Shown here: positions 1 through 5,607 of the stretch, piece by piece
Layout of the letters: each line of letters begins with the position of its first letter
Numbering within the stretch: the stretch's first letter is position 1
Source of the DNA: Chloroflexota bacterium
Lineage (GTDB): Bacteria; Chloroflexota; Dormibacteria; Dormibacterales; Dormibacteraceae
Direction of reading: 5' to 3'
Length of the DNA: 8,141 nucleotides
Assembly: GCA_005880345.1 (NCBI GenBank)
Contig: VBGE01000011.1
Coordinates: 1 to 8,141, forward strand
The notes under the pieces: generated by a model
What the model was told of the DNA's origin: nothing
Databases searched by the model: none
Seen by the model: only the letters and a program-made list of their open reading frames with translations
Position numbers and translations under genes: made by a program

Positions 1-759
1 GACCACGGTGCTCGCGGAGGCGCCGGCGGGGATCCCCGCCTCGGTCGCGGTGCCGATGAGCATCGGGTAGAGCCAGGCCTGCGCGGCCGCGCCGCCAAGC
101 TTGCCTTTCGCCTCGGCCGTCCACAGTGCCGCGAGGTCGTTCGCGGTGGTCGTGTTGTCGGTGAAGAATACGGACCCTGATGCGCCGGCGGCGGCCGCCC
201 ATTCATTCAGCGCGTCCGCACCGCCGAGGTCGCGCACGAGCATGTGCCCGGCCGTGTTGTCGGACTTCAGCCCGGCTCGTCGGGCGAGCTCGACGCGCGT
301 GTAGCAAAGCCCATCGCTGTAGTCGTCATACCAGCCGTCCTCGTAGTCGGAATCCTGGTAGCAAACCAGTCCATTCGGATTGGTCGCCCCCGACGCGACG
401 TTTTCGGCCTCCATCATCAAAGCCGCAAGCTTGTACGTGCTGGCGGCGACGAAGACCGCGTCGCCCTGGTATGACCAGGTCAGCGGTGCGGCGCCGCCGA
501 GCTCCACCAGCGTCACGCCGGCGGCCCCGCCACTCGCCGCCACGAGCTCCTCGATCGACGCCGTGAGGGTCATCGGGCTGCGATTCACCAGCTGGTTGAC
601 GGTGATGACGATCTGGTGCGCGGCGGTCACGCTCACCGCGGCCTCGGTCGGCGTCGTCGCTGCGACGGTCTGAGTCCTGGCCTGGACGTCAACCGTGGCC
701 GGTGCGAGAGCCATGAACGCGATGCCACCGATGACCAGCGCCGATGACGCGAACCTCAC
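1..759 (-). CDS. Secreted serine hydrolase, class A beta-lactamase fold (PF13354-like), 3' end beyond window
   Basis: Minus-strand frame open from a GTG at 759 to the left edge (253 codons, C-terminus missing). The start is chosen because an in-frame TGA lies two codons upstream and because it gives a signal peptide: Arg2, then a hydrophobic stretch to about residue 20 ending LAPA. The internal ATG (codon 16, at 714) would destroy the signal. Visible motifs are S107-T-Y-K110 (SxxK nucleophile and base) and S166-D-N168, 59 residues apart as in class A beta-lactamases, followed by NTTTANDLA. The KTG box should lie just past the edge. I see no ExxLN omega-loop motif carrying the deacylating Glu166 of true class A enzymes. 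This fits the Beta-lactamase2 (PF13354) group of serine hydrolases, which I would not call an antibiotic-resistance enzyme. Cys133 and Cys152 flank an acidic, aromatic loop and could form a disulfide outside the cell. Substrate unknown; a peptidoglycan stem peptide is plausible. It lies downstream of the racemase-like gene on the same strand. Confidence 0.85.
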   Translation of the reverse strand, partial: MRFASSALVIGGIAFMALAPATVDVQARTQTVAATTPTEAAVSVTAAHQIVITVNQLVNRSPMTLTASIEELVAASGGAAGVTLVELGGAAPLTWSYQGDAVFVAASTYKLAALMMEAENVASGATNPNGLVCYQDSDYEDGWYDDYSDGLCYTRVELARRAGLKSDNTAGHMLVRDLGGADALNEWAAAAGASGSVFFTDNTTTANDLAALWTAEAKGKLGGAAAQAWLYPMLIGTATEAGIPAGASASTVV

Positions 760-792
760 ACATCACACGTTGTGCACGCCAGCTAAGAGATT

Positions 793-805
793 CCTGTGTG
801 ACAGG
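793..805. repeat. Small perfect dyad CCTGT-GTG-ACAGG
   Basis: A perfect inverted repeat with 5-bp arms and a 3-nt spacer lies about 34 bp upstream of the GTG start of the serine hydrolase. Its position would suit an operator or a 5'-leader hairpin. A second small dyad, CACA-CGT-TGTG (764-774), and a 7-bp direct repeat GTTGTGC (769-775 and 820-826) lie in the same gap. Arms this short arise often by chance, so any function is speculative. Confidence 0.25.
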
Positions 806-838
806 TAAGGTTTTTGCAAGTTGTGCTAGTCCGGTAGT

Positions 839-856
839 CGTAACAGAACCGTTACG
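839..856. repeat. Inverted repeat CGTAAC-N6-GTTACG downstream of the racemase-like gene
   Basis: Perfect 6-bp arms separated by AGAACC, starting 8 bp past the TAA stop of the racemase-like gene and about 80 bp upstream of the serine hydrolase start. In the minus-strand RNA no U-run follows the stem, so it is not a convincing intrinsic terminator. The 18-bp dyad could instead be a binding site for a dimeric regulator of the downstream gene, or a short RNA hairpin between the two genes. Confidence 0.35.
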
Positions 857-864
857 GAAGGAAG

Positions 865-1659
865 TTATACGCCCGCTGGGAGCTTCGCCACCTTGACCCG
901 CCGGCCGAGCAACGCCGAGATCACTCGCTCCGACCTCGCCGGGTCGCCGCTCGTCCAGAAGCGCTCACGGGGTGGCCCAGCGGGGGCGCTGAGACCCCGC
1001 TCCTCCAGCACGCGGCCTAGCTGCCGCGCGACTGCAGCCCCGGTCTCGATCAACGTCACCCTGCCGCCGGTCATCTCCATGAGGAGAGGCTTGAGGAACA
1101 CGTAGTGAGTCGAGCCGAGCACGATCGTGTCGGCGCCGGCGTCGAGCATCGGCCCCACGTAGCCCTCGACCAGCAACCGCAGCTCCTCGCTCTCGAGGTC
1201 GCCTTCTTCGATGTGCTCGACCAGGCCCGGCACCGGCTGGACGACCACCCTGACGTCGCTGCCAAAGCGATCCAGCAGGGAGGCGAGGCGGTCTGACTCG
1301 CCGACTGCGGCGGGCACGATCGCGCCGATCACACCGCTCCTGGTCGCCGCGACCGCGGGCTTGATGCCAGGCTCGATGCCGACGACCGGGATGGTCAGCG
1401 CGCCGCGGACCGCCTCCGCCGAGCCGGCCGTCCCGGTGTTGGAGCCGATCACGATCGCCTTCACGCCCTGGTCGACCAGGAAACGCGCCAGCTTCAGCCC
1501 ACGTTCACGCACGAAACCGGGCGGCTTGTCGCCCCAGGGGGCGTTGGCGGAATCGGCGACGTAGTCGATCGATTCGGAGGGCAGAGCGGCGCGGATCTCG
1601 CGCAGCACGGACAGGCCGCCCACCCCCGAGTCGTAGATGCCTACCGGCGCCCCGCTCAA
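865..1659 (-). CDS. murI: Glutamate racemase-like protein (Asp/Glu racemase family) with both catalytic Cys replaced by Ser
   Basis: 264 residues, the normal length for MurI, which interconverts L- and D-glutamate in the cytoplasm to supply D-Glu for peptidoglycan. Family motifs are clear: YDSGVGGLSVL (Asp10, Ser11), the VADSANAPWG segment, IEPG at 95-98, an LGSTHY motif and the C-terminal FWTSGDP. The two thiol positions are changed. The usual CNTA reads S73-N-T-G (TCC codon, 1443-1441) and the usual GCTHYP reads G-S183-T-H-Y-V (TCG codon, 1113-1111). The protein contains no cysteine at all. The frame is intact and the other motifs are kept, so it does not look like a decaying gene. Classical two-thiol racemisation should be lost or very weak, so it may be a paralogue with another substrate or reaction. 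The start is TTG at 1659; the in-frame TGA upstream is at 1689-1687, no ATG lies between, and the GGGA only 2 nt before TTG is a poor ribosome site. Family assignment is firm, activity is not. Confidence 0.9.
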   Translation of the reverse strand: MSGAPVGIYDSGVGGLSVLREIRAALPSESIDYVADSANAPWGDKPPGFVRERGLKLARFLVDQGVKAIVIGSNTGTAGSAEAVRGALTIPVVGIEPGIKPAVAATRSGVIGAIVPAAVGESDRLASLLDRFGSDVRVVVQPVPGLVEHIEEGDLESEELRLLVEGYVGPMLDAGADTIVLGSTHYVFLKPLLMEMTGGRVTLIETGAAVARQLGRVLEERGLSAPAGPPRERFWTSGDPARSERVISALLGRRVKVAKLPAGV

Positions 1660-1737
1660 TTTCCCAATCAGGCTAACGGCTCGAGTTCAACCGCAATTTC
1701 TTTGGCGTGGATTTAGACGCTGAGGCGTTTCCTGGGT
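1660..1737. promoter_or_regulatory. Divergent intergenic region, likely carrying promoters for both sides
   Basis: This 78-bp gap separates the minus-strand racemase-like gene from the plus-strand small-membrane-protein gene, so promoters for both must lie here or overlap the gene ends. It is locally richer in A+T (the ATTTCTTTGG and GATTTAGA stretches) than the flanking genes. I could not find a convincing -35/-10 pair on either strand. A short hairpin, ACGC-TGAG-GCGT (1717-1728), lies just before the plus-strand ATG at 1738 and covers the only Shine-Dalgarno-like GAGG (1722-1725). Confidence 0.4.
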
Positions 1738-1923
1738 ATGCCACGGCCCTGGCTCTGGGGCGTCGGTTTGGGCCTCGTGATAGGCGGGGCCGTGGTCATG
1801 TTGAGCTCTCTGCGATACGGGTTCAGCGCGCCGCTGCTGCTGCTCGGCCTCGTGCTCGCGATCGTCTTTGGAGCTCTCGCGCTGGTGGGCGCCGTCGCCC
1901 GCCGCCGCACGCCCATAGACTGA
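1738..1923 (+). CDS. Small two-helix membrane protein, unknown function
   Basis: 61 residues from ATG to TGA. Two hydrophobic helices are visible: about residues 6-22 and 31-53, separated by a short SSLRYGFS turn. The C-terminus ends in the basic run ARRRTPID, which by the positive-inside rule suggests both termini are cytoplasmic. A GAGG at 1722-1725 lies 12 nt before the ATG, rather far for a ribosome site. It is the first gene of a tight plus-strand set, with the next start 5 bp after its stop. I do not recognise a family. The clean hydrophobic pattern and its place between intact genes support it as real. Confidence 0.6.
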   Translation: MPRPWLWGVGLGLVIGGAVVMLSSLRYGFSAPLLLLGLVLAIVFGALALVGAVARRRTPID

Positions 1924-1928
1924 TAAGA

Positions 1929-2141
1929 GTGGGTGAGGGGGAGCGAGTCGGCATCACGCCGAAAAGCTGGACGGCGGAGCTGCATCACGGCGTCTTGCAC
2001 CTCGGCAAGCGCTGGTATGTCGTCAGCGCTGAGCTGGACGAGCGCGGTCGTGCCGAAGGCGTGAGGCTGGACGGTCCATATGGCGACCGCGAGTCGGCGG
2101 AATCGGCTGCCCATCGACTCCAGGGCATGCCCTCCGAGTAA
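1929..2141 (+). CDS. Small hypothetical protein, 70 aa
   Basis: GTG start 5 bp after the preceding TGA, TAA stop at 2139-2141, and only 2 bp before the phosphoesterase ATG. The tight spacing on both sides supports co-transcription and translational coupling. The frame stays open upstream to 1707, but that part overlaps the small membrane protein in another frame, so GTG 1929 is preferred; no ATG is available except near the C-terminus. The predicted protein is soluble and has no cysteine. Residues about 14-42 (WTAELHHGVLHLGKRWYVVS onward) look like short beta-strands ending in an acidic/basic turn. The end, GPYGDRESAESAAHRLQ, resembles the helix-starting tails common in small alpha/beta domains. 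I do not recognise a family and propose no function. Confidence 0.6.
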   Translation: MGEGERVGITPKSWTAELHHGVLHLGKRWYVVSAELDERGRAEGVRLDGPYGDRESAESAAHRLQGMPSE

Positions 2142-2143
2142 AG

Positions 2144-2899
2144 ATGCGGGTCGCCGTCATCGCGGACGTCCATGGCAACCTGCCCGCGCTGGAGGCCGTG
2201 CTCGAAGAGATCGAACGCGAGAGTCCCGATGTCATCGTGTCCTGCGGCGACGTGGCCTCGGGGCCCATGCCCGCCGAAACCATCGACGTGCTGCGCCGGC
2301 TGCCCCGCACACGTTTCGTGCGCGGTAATGCGGACCGCGGCCTGATCGAAGAGTTCGACGGCCAACCCGCATCTGAGATGCCGGGCCCGTTCGCGGATTG
2401 GTGCGCCAGGCAGATCACGCGCGAGCAGCGCGACTTTCTCGCGTCATTCGCGCCGAGCCTGATCATCGATGGGGTCGACGGGGTCGGTCGGGTCCTCTTC
2501 TGCCACGCCACGCCGCGCAACGACACCGACGTGATGCTGAAGGACACGCCCGATGAACGCATGCGCGAGCACCTCGCCGGAATCACCGCCGACATGGTGC
2601 TGTGCGGCCACACGCACATGCAGTTCGACCGCAAGGCCGGCGATGTGCGCGTCGTCAACGCGGGCAGCGTCGGCATGACGTACGGCGAGCCGGGAGCGTA
2701 CTGGGCGATGCTGGGTCCCGGACTGAGGTTGCGTCGGACCGATTACGACCGCGCGGAGGCCGCGAAGCGGATCCGCGCCAAGGATTGGCCCAACGCTGAG
2801 GAGTTCGCGACCAAGAACGTGATCACGCCGCCCACGGTCGAAGAGGCCCTGTCGTTCATGCGCGGCCTGGAGGCGAAGCAACAGGCAGGAAGGGCTTAA
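2144..2899 (+). CDS. Metallophosphoesterase, calcineurin-like, YfcE/MJ0936 type (Metallophos_2)
   Basis: 251 residues with the complete dimetal phosphoesterase signature in order: D8-V-H10-G-N, C-G35-D36, G61-N62-A-D, H121 in FCHATP, and G155-H156-T-H158, then VNAGSVG at 171-177. These residues bind two metal ions (usually Mn or Fe/Zn) and hydrolyse phosphomono- or phosphodiesters. No signal peptide or membrane helix is seen, so it should act in the cytoplasm. The core ends near residue 200. The remaining tail (about 200-251) is charged and helical, longer than in the minimal YfcE type. The physiological substrate cannot be read from the sequence. The ATG follows the preceding stop by 2 bp with no good Shine-Dalgarno sequence, which suggests translational coupling. 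Four cysteines (34, 87, 120, 154) are present, unlike the neighbouring proteins. Its stop overlaps the convergent VWA gene. Confidence 0.9.
   Translation: MRVAVIADVHGNLPALEAVLEEIERESPDVIVSCGDVASGPMPAETIDVLRRLPRTRFVRGNADRGLIEEFDGQPASEMPGPFADWCARQITREQRDFLASFAPSLIIDGVDGVGRVLFCHATPRNDTDVMLKDTPDERMREHLAGITADMVLCGHTHMQFDRKAGDVRVVNAGSVGMTYGEPGAYWAMLGPGLRLRRTDYDRAEAAKRIRAKDWPNAEEFATKNVITPPTVEEALSFMRGLEAKQQAGRA
2896..2899. other. Interlocked convergent stop codons (TTAA)
   Basis: The palindrome TTAA provides the TAA of the plus-strand phosphoesterase (2897-2899) and the TAA of the minus-strand VWA gene (2898-2896). There is no intergenic space, and I saw no hairpin plus T-run on either side. Each transcript must therefore run some way into the other gene, or end by a Rho-type mechanism. 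Confidence 0.9.
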
Positions 2900-5607
2900 C
2901 GCCGCCGGCGGGCACGCAGCTCTTCGATCGTTTTGTCCGGTGGTGGTTTCGGCTCGGGCGGCGCCGACTTCGCGGCGCGCTCCTCGCGGACGCCGGCCAC
3001 GCGCTCCTTCAGCCGCGTCACAGCCGCCTCCGCCGCGATCGCGCGCGCAGGCTTGCGCTGGAACGCCTGCTTCCACGCGGGCACGTCTTCGACACGCAGG
3101 ATGAGCCTGCGCAGCGCGACGTCCACGGGGAAGAGGAGGAGCGCGATCACGAGGAGCCACTCCTCGATCGCCACCGCCGCCTGCGTCGCGGGGACGGGCA
3201 GGCTGTACACCTGGGCGACATCCGTGAGCACGGAGCCTCCGCCCGCGAGGGCAATCGCGTGCAGGCTGTTCAGGTCGGTGCCGAGGTCGCGATACTCCGG
3301 CGAGTAGGGCACGACCACCCCGAACGTGTTGCTGTGCCGCACCACGCCGCCGGCCGACTCCGAGACGTGCACCAGGTAGCTGCCGACCTGGTCTGCCGGC
3401 AGGTCGCCTTCGAACCGTCCCGGTCCGGTCGCCGCCAGCGTGAGCTGCTGGTCGGACAGGTCTGGCGTCACCGAACTCACGGCGACCTCGGCGCCGGAAT
3501 AGGTCGGCGCCGTGACCAGGAGGTGCGTGTGGTCGCCCTGCACCTGAGTCTCCATCTGCAGCGCGGGGTCGCCGGCCTGGGGCAGCGTGTAGTGGACGAT
3601 GTCGCCGAAGAAGCGGTTGGCGTCGGGCCACCTCAGGAGGCCTGCCGTCCAGCGCCCCTGCGCGTCGCTCGTCCACGCCATCACCCGGCCGAGGCCGTAC
3701 TGCCACGTCGCCAGCAGAGGATCGCCCTGCGGGCTCTGCAGGATGACGTCGGCTGCCGCCCGCGGGGTGGTCGCGACGTATCCGGTCAGCGGTGGGAACG
3801 AGGCGAGCGACACGCCGGGCAGGGTCTCGAGCAGGGACGCGAGATGCGGCGCGATGCTGCCCTCGACGATCCACGGCTTGAGCTGCTCGTTCGTCTCCTT
3901 GAGGAAGATCTGGGGCACGTCATTGACGCTGGTGCTCTGGTAGAAGCGGCCGTGGCCCCATGTGGCGATCTGCTGCATCAAACCGGCGTCCGTGCCAAAC
4001 GATCCCGCCGCCACTGTGGAGACTGTGATGCCCTTGGCGTGGATGGCCGTGACGGTGGATTGATAATCGCCGGAGTTGGCGTCGCCGTCGCCCAGCAGGA
4101 TGATGTGCTTCAGCGCCGCCTTGCTCTGGTTGAGCTGCTGCGCCGCGGCATTGAGGTCATCGATGTAGGAAGGCGGGTCGCCCATCGACATCGCGTTGAT
4201 CGTGGCCTTGATCTTCGCCTTGTCAGCGAGCTGGGTCAGCGGCACGATCACGTTGCCTCCCGTGCCATTGGTGACCCCCACGTAATCGCGCGGCGTGAGC
4301 TCGTCGATGACAGCGTCAGCAGCTCCTCGCACAACCTGGTCGCCCTGGCCGGACTCGGTGGTCTCGAGGACGAGCATCACGGCGACCGGCGGCTTCTGCA
4401 TGTTCTGCGGGATCTGGATCTGCACCGGGAGGGTCGCCTCCAGCGCCGTGCCGGCGTACCCGCCGGGTCCGTAGCTGTCGGCGCCGCCGATCACGACCAG
4501 CCCCGTGCCCAGGTCGCGCGTCGCGGCCTGGAGCAGCGCCATGCCGTCGGCGCCGAGGCTCGAAGCGGGGATGTCGACGAGGACGACCGATTGGTAGGCC
4601 GCCAGGTCGGCGGCGGTCCTCGGCAGCTGACCTGGCGATATGGCCGTGGAGAGAATCCCAGTCGAAGCCAGGGCCGCCTCCAGGCTCGCAGCATCGCCCG
4701 GCGCCTGCTCGACGACCAGTACGTGCGGGGGTCCGATGACCTGGACCAGGGCTTCGCCCACGTTGTTCTCGGCATACGTGTCGAGCACCGGGTCGATCGT
4801 GATCCGCACCGAGTGGAAGCCGGTGGCCACCGGCTTGAACGTGTGGGTGAGGGCCGTCTCGCCGGCGGCGAGGTCGACCTGCGCCGTGTCGAGCTGGGTG
4901 CGGTCGAGATACCAGCGAACGGTCGCCCTGGTCGGAGTGTTGCTCACGATGACCGCCTGCGCGTTGGCCTGCTGGCCCTGGTTGATCGTGCCCGGCGCGT
5001 CCAGCTGGTCGACGCGCGCCTCGGCGCCCACGGGCACGTCGAGCGCGACGGCGTCGACCCGAATGCCTTCGGCGTGCAGCAGCCGCGCCTCCGCGATCGC
5101 GTCGCCGAGGTTGGCGCGCCCGTCGCTGACGATGACGATGTGGCGCCGCGTGTCTGTGGGCAGGATCGAGCCCGCGAGCTGCAGCGCGGTGGCCAGGTCG
5201 GTGTAGTTGGCGTTGGGCCGGCTCTGAAAGTCAGCGAGCTGCGGGTTGGTGCTGATGTTGACCTCGACCTGCGGATCGCGGCCGAAGCTGACGACTCCTG
5301 CCCGGTCGTTGCCGTGTCGCGCGGCGAGGATCCGCTGCACGATCGCGGTTTCCTTGTCCTGGGCGCTCTGCGTGCTGGCCGAGAGGTCGGCCAGGACCAT
5401 GAGCGACTGCTCAGGCGGCGACGTCTGCAGCTCGAAACCGGCCAGCGCGCCGGTGAGGAGCAGGACGATCAGCAGGCGCAGCCCGAGGGAAACCCGGGCT
5501 CGGCCTGGCGCCAGCGGCGGCGACAGCCGCCACCACACGAAGATCACGAGCGCGATGGCGACGGCGCCCGCTCCCAGCAGGAGCGGACGCGTCAGCTCAA
5601 AGCCCAC
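2896..5607 (-). CDS. Membrane protein with two VWA domains and a glutamine-amidotransferase-like fold
   Basis: 903 residues, last gene of the VWA operon. Layout: helices at about 9-27 and 42-60; VWA1 about 67-195 with an intact MIDAS (D74-L-S76-A-S78, T136-D137, SDG 161-163); a beta-sandwich about 200-290; a GATase1-like region from about 294 (VLVDIPASS, VVIGGADSYGPGGY) that resumes near 605-675 (TWQYGLGRVMAWTSD); VWA2 about 405-560 between these halves; another beta region about 685-765; a helix at about 815-833; then a charged, helical cytoplasmic tail of about 70 residues ending in RRRR. VWA2 has a degenerate MIDAS: E415-T-T417-E-S419 replaces DxSxS. The bulk should face outside the membrane. 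The family occurs in MoxR/DUF58/VWA clusters, where metal-bound VWA domains are thought to bind partners for chaperone-like assembly; the exact role is unknown. The GTG at 5607 overlaps the upstream gene by 11 bp, implying coupled translation. The protein has no cysteine. Confidence 0.88.
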   Translation of the reverse strand: MGFELTRPLLLGAGAVAIALVIFVWWRLSPPLAPGRARVSLGLRLLIVLLLTGALAGFELQTSPPEQSLMVLADLSASTQSAQDKETAIVQRILAARHGNDRAGVVSFGRDPQVEVNISTNPQLADFQSRPNANYTDLATALQLAGSILPTDTRRHIVIVSDGRANLGDAIAEARLLHAEGIRVDAVALDVPVGAEARVDQLDAPGTINQGQQANAQAVIVSNTPTRATVRWYLDRTQLDTAQVDLAAGETALTHTFKPVATGFHSVRITIDPVLDTYAENNVGEALVQVIGPPHVLVVEQAPGDAASLEAALASTGILSTAISPGQLPRTAADLAAYQSVVLVDIPASSLGADGMALLQAATRDLGTGLVVIGGADSYGPGGYAGTALEATLPVQIQIPQNMQKPPVAVMLVLETTESGQGDQVVRGAADAVIDELTPRDYVGVTNGTGGNVIVPLTQLADKAKIKATINAMSMGDPPSYIDDLNAAAQQLNQSKAALKHIILLGDGDANSGDYQSTVTAIHAKGITVSTVAAGSFGTDAGLMQQIATWGHGRFYQSTSVNDVPQIFLKETNEQLKPWIVEGSIAPHLASLLETLPGVSLASFPPLTGYVATTPRAAADVILQSPQGDPLLATWQYGLGRVMAWTSDAQGRWTAGLLRWPDANRFFGDIVHYTLPQAGDPALQMETQVQGDHTHLLVTAPTYSGAEVAVSSVTPDLSDQQLTLAATGPGRFEGDLPADQVGSYLVHVSESAGGVVRHSNTFGVVVPYSPEYRDLGTDLNSLHAIALAGGGSVLTDVAQVYSLPVPATQAAVAIEEWLLVIALLLFPVDVALRRLILRVEDVPAWKQAFQRKPARAIAAEAAVTRLKERVAGVREERAAKSAPPEPKPPPDKTIEELRARRRR

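Noticed and set aside
1..759. True class A beta-lactamase (resistance gene)
   Set aside because: SxxK and SDN are present, but no ExxLN omega-loop motif is visible and the sequence pattern is that of the PF13354 serine hydrolases. The KTG region is outside the window, so resistance cannot be claimed.
839..856. Intrinsic terminator of the racemase-like gene
   Set aside because: The 6-bp stem has mixed composition and is followed on the minus strand by ACTACCGG, with no U-run. It is kept only as an inverted repeat.
1707..1928. Upstream extension of the 70-residue gene
   Set aside because: It overlaps the 61-residue membrane protein in another frame and reads as an arginine-rich shadow. The GTG at 1929, directly after the previous stop, fits an operon start better.
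2444..3874. 476-codon minus-strand open frame overlapping the ends of the phosphoesterase and double-VWA genes
   Set aside because: It spans two real genes in a different frame and encodes an Arg/Ala/Pro-rich sequence with no recognisable motif.
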